NCBI GenBank assembly: GCA_035352895.1
Contig: DAOPYN010000013.1
Coordinates: 18,314 to 82,313, forward strand
Origin: UBA5070 sp035352895
GTDB taxonomy: Bacteria; Fibrobacterota; Fibrobacteria; UBA5070
Length of the DNA: 64,000 bases
Direction of reading: 5' to 3'
Shown here: positions 9,142-17,448 of the stretch, piece by piece
Layout: each line of letters begins with the position of its first letter
Position numbering within the stretch: the first letter of the stretch is position 1
Translations under genes and position numbers: made by a program
The notes under the pieces: model-generated
What the model was told of the DNA's origin: nothing
Seen by the model: the letters and a program-made list of their open reading frames with translations, nothing else
Database searches by the model: none

Positions 9142-10041
9142 ATGAGCGCCACGGGTTTTCTTCTCCTGGACAAGCCCAAGGGCCGCTCGTCCCAGCAGGC
9201 GCTGTCTCCGGTCAAGCGTCTGCTCGGGGAGCGCCGTGTGGGGCATGCGGGAACCTTGGATCCGCTGGCCACGGGACTTCTCGTGGTGGCAGCGGGGAAG
9301 GCCACGCGGCTCCTGTCGCGCATCGAAGGCCAGGACAAGGAATACCTGGTCAGCCTGCGTCCCGGAGTCCGCACGGATTCCCTGGACACGGATGGACGGA
9401 TCCTGTCCCAAACGCCCGCCTCCTGGGACGGCGCGGACTGGGCGGACCTGTTGGGCGGACTCCTGGGCGAGGTCGACCAGGTGCCACCCGCCTTTTCCGC
9501 GATCTCGGTGGACGGCGTGCGTTCCTACGAACGCGCCCGCAAGGGCCAGGAAGTGGTGCTCCCCGCGCGTCGGGTGCGGATCGATTCCTGCGTGCCGGTT
9601 CCGGGGGTCTCTCCACTGGAGGGATTCGGCCATCTACCGGGCGATGTCACCTTGCGGATCCGCTGTTCCAAGGGAACCTACGTGCGGAGCCTGGTGCGGG
9701 ACATCGGCGAAAGGGCGGGATTCGGAGCCTGCGTGAGCGCCTTGCGGCGCACGGCGATCGGGCCTTGGCGTCTTCCCGACACCCCTCCCATCGACGAGAT
9801 GGTCCCCGAACTCCTGCAGGTGCCTGAGGTGTTTTCCGAATGGCCGCGCTTTCCGGTGGCCTCGACGGATCTGGCCAAGTTGTCCAACGGAAACCCGGTT
9901 GCTTCTCCGCTGCCCGACCATCCGGATGTCCTTTGCATGGACGGGGAGGGGAGAGCGATCGCCTGGGGAACGGTGCGGGAGGGCATTTTCCGCACCGAAG
10001 CCCTGCTGGTCGATCAGATCCTGGCCAAGGCGGCGTCGTAG
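9142..10041 (+). CDS. truB: tRNA pseudouridine(55) synthase TruB
   Basis: Makes pseudouridine 55 in the T-loop of tRNAs; 299 aa. The catalytic aspartate is D40 in GHAGTLDPLATG. Also visible are LLLDKPKG at the N-terminus, the KEYL segment, and CSKGTYVRSLVRDIG in the second half, all typical of the family. Last gene of the rimP-truB operon. Its 3' end overlaps the convergent tpx gene by 28 bp, so the two transcripts are complementary at their ends and no room remains for a separate terminator. Confidence 0.95.
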   Translation: MSATGFLLLDKPKGRSSQQALSPVKRLLGERRVGHAGTLDPLATGLLVVAAGKATRLLSRIEGQDKEYLVSLRPGVRTDSLDTDGRILSQTPASWDGADWADLLGGLLGEVDQVPPAFSAISVDGVRSYERARKGQEVVLPARRVRIDSCVPVPGVSPLEGFGHLPGDVTLRIRCSKGTYVRSLVRDIGERAGFGACVSALRRTAIGPWRLPDTPPIDEMVPELLQVPEVFSEWPRFPVASTDLAKLSNGNPVASPLPDHPDVLCMDGEGRAIAWGTVREGIFRTEALLVDQILAKAAS

Positions 10042-10511
10042 TCGGGCTCGTCGACGGTTTCCGGTACCTGCTGGGTGTAGACCACCTTTCCGGATTCGTC
10101 GAGGATCACGATGGATCGCGCGCAGAGGCCCTTGAGGGGAGAGTCGACGATCTGGACGCCGTAGGCCTTCTCGAATTCGGTGTCGCGGAAGGCGGAAGCG
10201 GTGACCACGTTCGCCAGCCCCTCCGCACCGCAGAAGCGCTTGGCCGCGAAGGGCAGGTCCTTGGAAACGCACAGGACAACGGTGTTGGCGAGCGACGAGG
10301 CCTTCTGGTTGAACTTGCGCACGGAGGTGGCGCAGGTGTCCGTGTCGATCGAAGGGAAGATGTTGATCACGACCTTCTTGCCGGCGAGGTCGGCGAGGCT
10401 CACCTCGGAGAGGTCCTGCTTGACCAGCCGGAAGTTCGGAGCCTTGGATCCGATGGTGGGGAGTTCGCCCGAGGTGTGGACGGGGTTGCCTTTGAGGGTG
10501 ATCGTGGCCAT
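10014..10511 (-). CDS. tpx: Thiol peroxidase (atypical 2-Cys peroxiredoxin)
   Basis: Reduces lipid and other hydroperoxides with thioredoxin as electron donor. 165 aa, the standard length. Peroxidatic cysteine C60 in SIDTDTCATSV and resolving cysteine C94 in KRFCGAEG lie at the positions of C61 and C95 of E. coli Tpx. The N-terminus (ITLKGNPVHTSGELP) is also characteristic. ATG 10511 is preceded on its strand by AAGGA. Divergent from the secreted peptidase gene; its tail overlaps truB. Confidence 0.96.
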   Translation of the reverse strand: MATITLKGNPVHTSGELPTIGSKAPNFRLVKQDLSEVSLADLAGKKVVINIFPSIDTDTCATSVRKFNQKASSLANTVVLCVSKDLPFAAKRFCGAEGLANVVTASAFRDTEFEKAYGVQIVDSPLKGLCARSIVILDESGKVVYTQQVPETVDEPDYDAALARI

Positions 10512-10539
10512 TGGATGTTCCTTGCTGAATAGAGATCGA

Positions 10540-10554
10540 GACTCGATTTGAGTC
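10540..10554. promoter_or_regulatory. Inverted repeat upstream of tpx
   Basis: Perfect GACTC/GAGTC arms separated by GATTT in the 107-bp divergent region between tpx and the peptidase gene. It lies about 30 bp before the tpx start and could be an operator or a short leader hairpin. No regulator can be assigned. Confidence 0.3.
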
Positions 10555-10618
10555 TTTCACTAGATACATCCTTTGCCGTGTTCGGTCCAGTCGCGACGGA
10601 CTATCTTCCTGCCACTCC

Positions 10619-13600
10619 ATGTCCAGTCTTCGCCGGTCCTGCCTGCTCGTCGCCATCCTGTCGGTCTTTGTCTGGTCGTACGGCGACCAGGACCAGGATC
10701 GGAACCATCCGGAAGTGAAGTGGTTCACCTCGGAGACGCCGCATTTCCGTTTCCACTACGAGGCCGGATTGCGACCGGCAGCGGAGGCCTGTGCCGCTCG
10801 CGCCGAGGCGGTCTACCCCGTCCTGACGGAACTTTTCGGCTACGAGCCCTCCGCGAAGACGGAATTCCTGGTGTTCGACGAGGACTATTCCAACGGCTGG
10901 GCCATCGCCAGCTTGAACACCATGGCCATCTGGAGTTCGGACCTGGGTTTCGAATTGCGCGGCTCCAAGGACTGGATCCGGGACGTGGTCGCGCACGAGT
11001 TCTCCCACGTCGTCTCCATCCAGAAGGGCGCCAAGGCCAAGCCGTGGATCTCCGAGATCCAGCTGGGATGGGACGATGCGTCCGATCGCGCGGTCTCTTC
11101 CGGCGGATGGCTCCTTTGGTCGCTGACCCCCTATTCCATGTCCATGGCCGAGGGATCGGCGCAGTGGGGATCGGAACGGACGGGAGGGGACGCTTGGGAT
11201 TCGCATCGACGCATGATCCAACGCTCCGCCGCCACCTCCGACAGCCTGCTGTCGTGGGGGAGGATGGGGACATTCTCGGGGACGGGACTGGATGGCGAAC
11301 GGGTATACGGACAGGGATACAGCCTGGTGCGCCACATCGAACGCACCCGAGGACCCGAGTGGGTGGGCAAGTGGTGGCAGGAATTGTCCAAGTGGAGGAC
11401 GCAGACGCCGGGAGGCGCATGGCAGTCCCTGACCGGGCAGAGCGGACAGGAACTCTGGAAGGAGTGGAGGGATTCGGCCAAGGCCATCGCCTCCCGCGAA
11501 CTGGAAGCCGCCAAGCCCATGCGGCGGGGGAGGCGCCTGTTCGGGGACGCGTTCAACACCCAGTGGCCCCGCTGGTGGAACGATTCCCTGATCCTGTTTT
11601 CCTCCAACCGCGGTTCCGACTTCCAGATCAACTCCCTGTGGGCCTGGGACCTGAAGGCGAAGGACTCCACCAAACGCTCCTGGGTGGTGGCACCGGTGAT
11701 CCGCACCCGCGTGGGCGTGGATACCGCGGGCAAGCGCGTGTGGTTCCACTCCGGTCGCGAGGACGATTCCCGCGGCAGGCCGGTCCTGGACATCTACAAG
11801 GCCGACATATCCCCGTCCAAGGACGGCAGCCTGGAAGCCTCCCCGAAGCCCAGGCAGGAACGTGTGACCCGCTCCCTCCACGCTTTCGCTCCGGACTACC
11901 ACGGGGATTCCCTCCTGGTGGTGGTCCGCGACCTCGTGGATTTCCGGGTGCGCGTGGTGCCCGTGGATTCTTCCGGCGAGGGCAGGGAGCTTTTCCCGGG
12001 AGCGGGCAAGTCCAGCGGAGGGACCATCTTCGGGGCGGTGTGGTCGCCGGGTGGAGACACCGTGGCGATCGATCGATTCGACGGCAGGTCGCGGCGCATC
12101 GACCTGCTGGACCGTTCGGGCCGGATCCTCGCGCGCATCGGCGACAGCCTCTCGGATTGGCGCACGCCCTCGTTCTCCCCCGACGGCAGACGGATCGTGG
12201 CGAGCTCCGACCGGACGGGGATCTTTGACCTTTACAGACAGGATTTGTCTACAGGGCGGATGGAACGGTTGACCTCCGAGCCGGGAGGGGCTTTCCAGCC
12301 CGCGATGTCCCCGGACGGCAGGCGGCTGGCCTACATCGCCTGGGAGAACGATGGATTCGGGCTCCACCTTCTGGATTCGATCGTTCCGGTCGATCTCGGC
12401 GTGGTCCAGCCCCGCGCGTTCCTTCCCGCTCCGGTCCAGGAATCCTGGGACCTGGCGGGCGGCGAGACTCCCTATTTCCCCGTCCCCACGCGGTTTTTGC
12501 TCTCGCCCATCCTCTATGCCCAACGGGCCCAGCCGATGTTCGGGGAGGAAGGGCTGCGCTGGAAGGGACTGGCCGGGGCGCGGTTCCAAGCGGTGGATCC
12601 GGTGCGCCGGAACACCATGGTCCTCCTGGGACTCCTGGATCTGGGCAACGGGTTCGACTACATCCAGCTGGACCAGCCCACCTTCCTCAATCCCCGACAG
12701 GAGAAGATGCTCCTGGCCGGCTGGGAGAACCGGAGCCTGGTCCCCACCCTCTTCCTGGAAGCCGGATGGCAGAACGTGCGCGGACAGGATACGTCCAGTC
12801 GCGAGGCCGCGTTGGGGACGGGACGCGAGCGCATCGTGCAGCCGTGGGCCCTGGAAGTGGGATCGGCGGCCGCCGGTGCCAGATGGTCGGTGACCCGGAA
12901 CCAGAAATTGCACGGGGAATTGTCCTGGATCGGGTACGAATTCAACCTCTACGAGGGCGTGCCGTTCCGCTTTCCGGCCTACTCGTCCTGGTCGCCGGCC
13001 TTGATGTGGACCTACCTGGACAAGGCGCCCGCCGGCGAGGAATCGATGGCCGACCAGCGGGGCGTCTTCGCCCGCGTCCGCCTTTCCCACGAGGCTTCCG
13101 AACTCCAGAGGTCGGGATCGTTCTCGGAGGTGTTCCAGCAGAACGCCAACGGTTCGGTCACGGTGAAGACCGCTTCCACCGATCTCCAGCGGATCGCCTT
13201 GGATCTGCGCCTGGCGGCCGGCAATCCGCTCTGGGACGACCAGACCTTCGAACTGGACCTCATGGGATCGGGGATCGCCCATTGGACGAGCGAAGCCGAC
13301 ACCCTCAACGACTTCTATCTGGAAGGGCTCTCACTGCCTGGCTATCCTTCCTTCGCCTCGGGGCGCACCGAGGAGCGTCTGTTCCAGGGAACCCGGACGG
13401 TGTTCGGTCGCCTGGCCACCCGGTTTCCGCTGGTGGAGATGCGCAAGGGGTTCTGGATCTGGTTCTTCGACCAGTGGTCGGCCGGGGCGTCGGTGCAGGC
13501 CGGTCGCGCCTGGCGGGGCGACCTTTGGGATCCGGATCTTTCCGTACGCGACCAGATATGGGACTTCTCTCGGTCGTGGACGGTGGAAACGCGCCTGGCG

Positions 13601-13822
13601 GGTCGCATCCACAGCGCCTATCCGTTCCATTTGTCCCTGGGGCTTTCCCGTGCCCTGGACCAACCCATGGGATTGGCCCAGAAGACGGCGACCATCTTCG
13701 GCATCCCCACCTTCGCGCACCGCATCGAGTTCGGTCTGAACACCGGATTGGACGAATGGGCGATCATCGACCAGCCGCTCAGACGACTGGGTCTCCTTCC
13801 CGCAGCTCGGAGAATCCATTGA
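10619..13822 (+). CDS. Secreted HEFSH metallopeptidase-like protein with TolB-type propeller and C-terminal barrel
   Basis: 1067 aa, predicted exported and outer-membrane associated. The signal peptide is residues 1-21. Residues about 35-300 resemble the peptidase-MA-like fold, with a gluzincin HEFSH motif at 126-130. Residues about 320-620 hold PD40/WD40-like repeats (FSPDGRRIVASSD, MSPDGRRLAYIAW), as in TolB. The remaining 450 residues alternate aromatic and polar positions and look like an outer-membrane beta-barrel, but the last residue is not the classic Phe. The substrate is unknown. No Shine-Dalgarno precedes ATG 10619; TATCTT (10602-10607) lies 11 nt upstream. The stop overlaps the permease start. 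Confidence 0.75.
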   Translation: MSSLRRSCLLVAILSVFVWSYGDQDQDRNHPEVKWFTSETPHFRFHYEAGLRPAAEACAARAEAVYPVLTELFGYEPSAKTEFLVFDEDYSNGWAIASLNTMAIWSSDLGFELRGSKDWIRDVVAHEFSHVVSIQKGAKAKPWISEIQLGWDDASDRAVSSGGWLLWSLTPYSMSMAEGSAQWGSERTGGDAWDSHRRMIQRSAATSDSLLSWGRMGTFSGTGLDGERVYGQGYSLVRHIERTRGPEWVGKWWQELSKWRTQTPGGAWQSLTGQSGQELWKEWRDSAKAIASRELEAAKPMRRGRRLFGDAFNTQWPRWWNDSLILFSSNRGSDFQINSLWAWDLKAKDSTKRSWVVAPVIRTRVGVDTAGKRVWFHSGREDDSRGRPVLDIYKADISPSKDGSLEASPKPRQERVTRSLHAFAPDYHGDSLLVVVRDLVDFRVRVVPVDSSGEGRELFPGAGKSSGGTIFGAVWSPGGDTVAIDRFDGRSRRIDLLDRSGRILARIGDSLSDWRTPSFSPDGRRIVASSDRTGIFDLYRQDLSTGRMERLTSEPGGAFQPAMSPDGRRLAYIAWENDGFGLHLLDSIVPVDLGVVQPRAFLPAPVQESWDLAGGETPYFPVPTRFLLSPILYAQRAQPMFGEEGLRWKGLAGARFQAVDPVRRNTMVLLGLLDLGNGFDYIQLDQPTFLNPRQEKMLLAGWENRSLVPTLFLEAGWQNVRGQDTSSREAALGTGRERIVQPWALEVGSAAAGARWSVTRNQKLHGELSWIGYEFNLYEGVPFRFPAYSSWSPALMWTYLDKAPAGEESMADQRGVFARVRLSHEASELQRSGSFSEVFQQNANGSVTVKTASTDLQRIALDLRLAAGNPLWDDQTFELDLMGSGIAHWTSEADTLNDFYLEGLSLPGYPSFASGRTEERLFQGTRTVFGRLATRFPLVEMRKGFWIWFFDQWSAGASVQAGRAWRGDLWDPDLSVRDQIWDFSRSWTVETRLAGRIHSAYPFHLSLGLSRALDQPMGLAQKTATIFGIPTFAHRIEFGLNTGLDEWAIIDQPLRRLGLLPAARRIH

Positions 13823-15039
13823 ACTCCCGTCTCTTCACCCTGTTCTTCCTGGGCTTCAGCTCGGGATTGCCCCTGTACCTCACCAGCAAGACGCTCCAGG
13901 CATGGATGACCACCGAGAAGGTGGACATGAAGACCATCGGAATGTTTTCCCTGGTGAGTCTTCCATACAGTCTCAAGTTCTTCTGGGCTCCGCTCGTGGA
14001 CCGGTTCCGGATTCCCTTCCTGGGGCGTCGCCGCGGTTGGATCCTGGCCTGTCAGATTCTGTTGGCGATCGCCGTGGTGGCGATGTCGGCTTGCGACCCC
14101 AGATCCTCCTTGCGTGTTCTGGCGGTCGTCTCCATCCTGGTCGCGTTCTTTTCCGCGACCCAGGACATCGCCTTCGAAGCTTGGCGGGTGGATGTGCTCC
14201 CCGAATCGGAACGAGGGTCCGGTGCCTCCATCGGCGTGCTCGGCTACCGTTTCGCGTTGCTTCTGACCGGCGCGGGCGCGTTGATGTTCGCCGACGATCT
14301 GGGCTGGCCTGTCGTCTACCTGCTGTTGGCGGCCCTGCAGGCGCTTCTCGTCGTGGCCACATTCCTGGCGCCGAATCCGGTCCGCGAACCCGAACCTCCC
14401 GCATCGCTCGCCGCTGCCATCGGGGAGCCCTTCCAGCAGTTCTTCCAAAGCCGAGGAGCGATCCGGGCGCTTTCCGCCATCGCCTTCGTGGCGTTGTTCA
14501 AATGGGGAGTCTATCTCATCAGTTCCGCATCGCTGCCCTTCCTGCTGGAGCACGGATTCTCCGGCGCGGAGGTGGGCGCGGTGCTCGGTGGCGTGGGACT
14601 GGGGGCGACCATCCTGGGCACCGCAGCAGGCGGGGTGGCCATGACGAACATGTCCGTGCGTTCGGCGCTGTGGATCTTCGGGGCCCTCCAGGGGGCCTGC
14701 GGCCTGCTCTTTCTGCTTCTTGTATCGCATCCGGGCAACCGCGACCTGATGATCGCCGCGGTGGTCAGCGAGAACTTCTTCGTGGGAATGGGGAGTGCGG
14801 CCCTGGTGGCCTGGATGCTGGGGGAATGCGACGCCCGCTATTCCGCCACCCAATTCGCCCTGCTTTCCAGCTTGATGGCCTTCAGCCGGGACATATTGAC
14901 ATCGCCTTGGGGATGGATCCAGGAATGGATCGGTTGGCATGGCCTGTTCGTCTTCGCGCTGTTCGCCTGCCTGCCGGGTCTTGTCCTCCTGGTCTGGACG
15001 GGGCGCTGGACGTCGAAGTCTACTTCTCCATCAGTTTGA
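13819..15039 (+). CDS. AmpG-like major facilitator permease
   Basis: Inner-membrane MFS transporter, 406 aa with about 12 hydrophobic segments. The opening LFTLFFLGFSSGLPLYLTSKTLQAWM and the segment FWAPLVDRFRIPFLGRRRGW match the AmpG family, which imports anhydromuropeptides for cell-wall recycling. FFSATQDIAFEAWRVD is the family's helix-4 signature region (typically DQDIAIDAYR). I infer a TTG start at 13819 because GGAG (13809-13812) precedes it and it overlaps the previous stop. Muropeptide transport is inferred from family similarity; other substrates are possible. The 3' end overlaps the convergent flagellin gene by 20 bp. Confidence 0.82.
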   Translation: MNSRLFTLFFLGFSSGLPLYLTSKTLQAWMTTEKVDMKTIGMFSLVSLPYSLKFFWAPLVDRFRIPFLGRRRGWILACQILLAIAVVAMSACDPRSSLRVLAVVSILVAFFSATQDIAFEAWRVDVLPESERGSGASIGVLGYRFALLLTGAGALMFADDLGWPVVYLLLAALQALLVVATFLAPNPVREPEPPASLAAAIGEPFQQFFQSRGAIRALSAIAFVALFKWGVYLISSASLPFLLEHGFSGAEVGAVLGGVGLGATILGTAAGGVAMTNMSVRSALWIFGALQGACGLLFLLLVSHPGNRDLMIAAVVSENFFVGMGSAALVAWMLGECDARYSATQFALLSSLMAFSRDILTSPWGWIQEWIGWHGLFVFALFACLPGLVLLVWTGRWTSKSTSPSV

Positions 15040-15832
15040 GCACCGCCGATGGCAGCTGGTTGGCCTGGCCCAGCATGCTTTCGCCGGACTTGATCAGGAT
15101 CTGGTGCTTCGTGAACTGCATGGTTTCGAAGGCGAAGTCCGCATCGCGGATGCGGCTGTCGGCGTCCAGCAGGTTGGTCACCATGTCCCCCAGACCGAAC
15201 ACAGTGGACTCCAGGCGGTTCATGGTGGCTCCGATCCTCGAACGGAATCCGAGGATGGTGCCGATCACCGTGTCCACGCTGGCCACCGCCGATTGGGCGG
15301 CGGACTGGGTGGACACTCCCCCGAAGGAGAGCCCCGTGGAGAGGTTCGACGGGTTGAAGGCGATGGAGGCACCTGCTCCTGTGCCACTCGAACTCACCTG
15401 GAAGGACATGGCCGTCGTGGACGCCAGAAGCGGAATGCCGTTGTAGGTCGTGGCCGTGGCGATGCGGGAGATTTCCGAGGCGAGCGCGGAGTATTCCTGC
15501 TGGAGGTATCCGCGATCGGTGTTGGAATAGGCCCCGTTGGAAGCCTGCAGGGCCAGTTCGCGCATGCGTTGGAGACTGTCTGTGATCTGTTGCGTCCCGG
15601 ATTCGGCGATCTGCAGCATGGCCAGTCCGTCGTTGGAATTGCGTTGGGCCATCCGGTTGCCGCGGATCTGGGAACGCAGCCCTTCCGACAGGGACAAGCC
15701 GGCGGCATCGTCCCCGGCGCGGTTGATCCGCAAACCCGAGGCGAGCCGTTCCAGGGAGGTTCGGGTCGCGGAAATGGTCCGATCCAGGCTGTTTTGGATG
15801 GCGTACGAATTGACGTTCGTGAAGATGCGCAT
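15020..15832 (-). CDS. Flagellin (first copy, minimal)
   Basis: Filament subunit exported by the flagellar type III system; 270 aa. It consists essentially of the conserved D0/D1 helices. The N-terminal part has the TSLERLASGLRINRAGDDAAGLSLSEGLRSQ signature region and the C-terminal part RIRDADFAFETMQFTKHQIL. The surface-exposed variable domain is reduced to about 40 Ser/Gly-rich residues. It has its own sigma-28 promoter and a structured leader of about 110 nt. About 45% identical by eye to the second flagellin, so they are paralogs and not a recent duplication. Confidence 0.95.
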   Translation of the reverse strand: MRIFTNVNSYAIQNSLDRTISATRTSLERLASGLRINRAGDDAAGLSLSEGLRSQIRGNRMAQRNSNDGLAMLQIAESGTQQITDSLQRMRELALQASNGAYSNTDRGYLQQEYSALASEISRIATATTYNGIPLLASTTAMSFQVSSSGTGAGASIAFNPSNLSTGLSFGGVSTQSAAQSAVASVDTVIGTILGFRSRIGATMNRLESTVFGLGDMVTNLLDADSRIRDADFAFETMQFTKHQILIKSGESMLGQANQLPSAVLKLMEK

Positions 15833-15905
15833 GGCTATTCACCGCCGCGTCAGAAGCCCTGAAACGGTCTGTACGCCCACATCCTTGTCTGCGTGCAGCC
15901 TGACT

Positions 15906-15940
15906 CCTCCACCCTTCTGGAGGTCCGGGCGGATGCCCGG
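15906..15940 (-). promoter_or_regulatory. Structured 5' leader of flagellin 1
   Basis: Two consecutive stems in the predicted mRNA leader: CCGGGC/GCCCGG with a 4-nt loop (15925-15940), which would lie at or within a few bases of the 5' end, and CCTCC/GGAGG (15906-15923). Flagellin 2 has a leader of only about 40 nt without these stems. They could stabilise the mRNA or mediate translational control. The structure is visible; the function is inference. Confidence 0.4.
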
Positions 15941-15948
15941 CAATCCAT

Positions 15949-15976
15949 TCATCGACACATGGCATCCGGAACTTTA
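15949..15976 (-). promoter_or_regulatory. Sigma-28 (FliA) promoter of flagellin 1
   Basis: On the minus strand, TAAA (15976-15973, part of TAAAGTTC) is followed after 16 bp by GTCGATGA (15956-15949), close to the flagellar consensus TAAAGTTT-N11-GCCGATAA. It sits directly after the terminator of flagellin 2, so the two genes are independent transcription units. Confidence 0.75.
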
Positions 15977-15994
15977 GCGATTTCTTCGGCGCAC

Positions 15995-16030
15995 GAAAAA
16001 AGCCGCTCCGGGAAGTCCCGAGGCGGCTCG
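15995..16030 (-). terminator. Intrinsic terminator of flagellin 2
   Basis: Read on the minus strand, a GC-rich stem (AGCCGC...GCGGCT with an inner CGGG/CCCG pair) is followed by a run of six T. It lies about 30 bp past the flagellin 2 stop. Confidence 0.85.
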
Positions 16031-16058
16031 TCCGATTTTGACGGAATTCGTCGAAGCC

Positions 16059-16853
16059 TTACCCGAGCAGGTTCAGGACTCCCTTGGGAACCTGGTTGGC
16101 TTGGGCGATCATGGCCTGCGAAGAGCTGTTGAGGATCAGTCCCCGCGCCAATTCCATCGCCTGGGTGGCGTATTCCGTGTCGCGGATGCGGCTTTCGGCG
16201 TCGGTGGCGGAAGCGGAGTAGCTGCCCAGGTTGGAGGATGCGACCGAGAGGCGGTTCATGGTGGAACCGATGGAGGAGCGCATCTGGTTGACGGACTTCA
16301 GGTAGTCGTCGATCGCCGACGTCGCCGACTGCGCGGAGGACTGGCTGCCCAGGCCGCCGAGCGTGGACAGGGATGGCGTGCTCGCTCCTCCGAAGGACAA
16401 CTGTTGCGCCGGGCCAGCCGAGGCTCCGACCTGGAACTGCACGGATCGTCCATCCAGGAGCGGGATTCCGTTGTAGGAGGTGGACTTCGCGATCGCTCCC
16501 ACCTCGCTTGCCAGCGCCTGGTATTCGGCATCCATCGCCTTGCGGTCGTTGGCGTTGTAGGTGCCGTTGGCCGCTTGGATGGCCAGTTCCCGCATCCGCC
16601 CCAGGGCGTCCGTCATCTGCTGACCACCGGATTCGGCGATCTGCAGCATGGCCAGGGCGCTGGAGGTGTTCGATTCGGCCATCTGGCTCCCGCGGATCTG
16701 CTGGCGGAGACCCTCCGACAGCGATAGCCCCGCCGCGTCGTCGGATGCGCGATTGATCCGCAGTCCGGTGGACAATTGCTCCAGGGACGACCGCAATCTC
16801 GCCTGGTTGGCACGGTTTGGAGTGCCTGCATTCAAGACGTCCTGGATTCGCAT
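16059..16853 (-). CDS. Flagellin (second copy, minimal)
   Basis: 264-aa flagellin reduced to D0/D1. N-terminal SSLEQLSTGLRINRASDDAAG and C-terminal ESRIRDTEYATQAMELARGLIL are conserved. The start ATG 16853 opens MRIQDVLNAG. An upstream in-frame start at 16910 would overlap the sigma-28 promoter and is rejected. It starts RIQDV where flagellin 1 starts RIFTNVNSY, which points to a divergent filament subunit. A strong intrinsic terminator follows. Confidence 0.94.
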   Translation of the reverse strand: MRIQDVLNAGTPNRANQARLRSSLEQLSTGLRINRASDDAAGLSLSEGLRQQIRGSQMAESNTSSALAMLQIAESGGQQMTDALGRMRELAIQAANGTYNANDRKAMDAEYQALASEVGAIAKSTSYNGIPLLDGRSVQFQVGASAGPAQQLSFGGASTPSLSTLGGLGSQSSAQSATSAIDDYLKSVNQMRSSIGSTMNRLSVASSNLGSYSASATDAESRIRDTEYATQAMELARGLILNSSSQAMIAQANQVPKGVLNLLG

Positions 16854-16897
16854 GGTGTCCACCCTTTCCAGAACCGGAAACAACACCGGCATTCTGG

Positions 16898-16925
16898 TCA
16901 TCGGCAGCATGCGGGGTGCACTTTA
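16898..16925 (-). promoter_or_regulatory. Sigma-28 (FliA) promoter of flagellin 2
   Basis: On the minus strand, TAAA (16925-16922) is separated by 16 bp from GCCGATGA (16905-16898), 7 of 8 matches to the FliA -10 GCCGATAA. The spacing is identical to that of the flagellin 1 promoter. The start codon is about 45 bp downstream. Confidence 0.8.
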
Positions 16926-16935
16926 GGCTTTTCCA

Positions 16936-16968
16936 AGAAAAAAGAAACCCCGGTCTGTGGGACCGGGG
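16936..16968 (-). terminator. Intrinsic terminator of the repeat lipoprotein gene
   Basis: The minus-strand stem CCCCGGTC/GACCGGGG (16968-16961 with 16955-16948) with a 5-nt loop is followed by a T-rich tract. It lies about 40 bp past the lipoprotein stop and just before the flagellin 2 promoter. Confidence 0.85.
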
Positions 16969-17006
16969 CGAGCAGTTCGACCTCTCCGGATACGGAGAGG
17001 AGCGAA

Positions 17007-17252
17007 TTACTTGGCCTTGGTGGAGGTGGCCTTCTTCTCGGCCTTCTTCTCGGCCTTGACGGTGTCCTTCTTGGCGGAGTCGACCTTGACGGTGTCCTTC
17101 TTGGCGGAGTCAACCTTGGCGGAGTCAACCTTCACGGTGGAGTCAACCTTGGCGACGACGGTGGAGTCGACCTTGTTGGCGTCCGGCTTGGGGGCGTCGT
17201 TGCAAGCGACGAACAGGAAGGAAACGGCGGCGAGGAGGGCGAGCTTCTTCAT
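17007..17252 (-). CDS. Small lipoprotein with Lys/Asp/Val repeats
   Basis: 81 aa. Signal peptide MKKLALLAAVSFLFVAC ends in a lipobox-like FVAC, so C17 is the likely lipidated residue. The mature part is low-complexity: repeats of KVDSAKKDTVK-type units, then an EKKAEKKA tail. The strongly charged repeats suggest an unstructured spacer or cell-wall contact, but no function is known. The 30-bp DNA repeats inside it could change copy number. It has its own terminator and a sigma-54-like promoter upstream. The ATG is preceded by a 190-bp leader/intergenic region. Confidence 0.72.
   Translation of the reverse strand: MKKLALLAAVSFLFVACNDAPKPDANKVDSTVVAKVDSTVKVDSAKVDSAKKDTVKVDSAKKDTVKAEKKAEKKATSTKAK
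17054..17113. repeat. 30-bp tandem repeats in the lipoprotein gene
   Basis: Two nearly identical 30-bp units (17054-17083 and 17084-17113), followed by further partial copies to about 17175, encode the VDSAKKDTVK repeats. The unit is a multiple of three, so the frame is kept. Confidence 0.8.
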
Positions 17253-17341
17253 GGAATGAACTTTCTGCAAATGTTGTTGATGGAAGTCCGAAGTGGTAGA
17301 GTGCGGTGAAGCGATCTCGACCTTTCGTTGTTAAACAATAA

Positions 17342-17360
17342 TCGCGAGAAACGTGCCAAT
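17342..17360 (-). promoter_or_regulatory. Sigma-54-like promoter upstream of the repeat lipoprotein
   Basis: The minus strand reads TTGGCACG, 4 bp, then TCGC. The GG and GC dinucleotides are 10 bp apart as in -24/-12 promoters, with a single mismatch from the TTGC element. It lies about 90 bp before the lipoprotein start. The 196-bp region (17253-17448) holds no gene. Confidence 0.5.
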
Positions 17361-17448
17361 CTGTGGGGATTTTGATGAGGGCATGAAAGTTTGATGCCTT
17401 CGGATGATTATCGGGCAAAATTCCCGGATCCGATGGCGGTTTGCCCGC

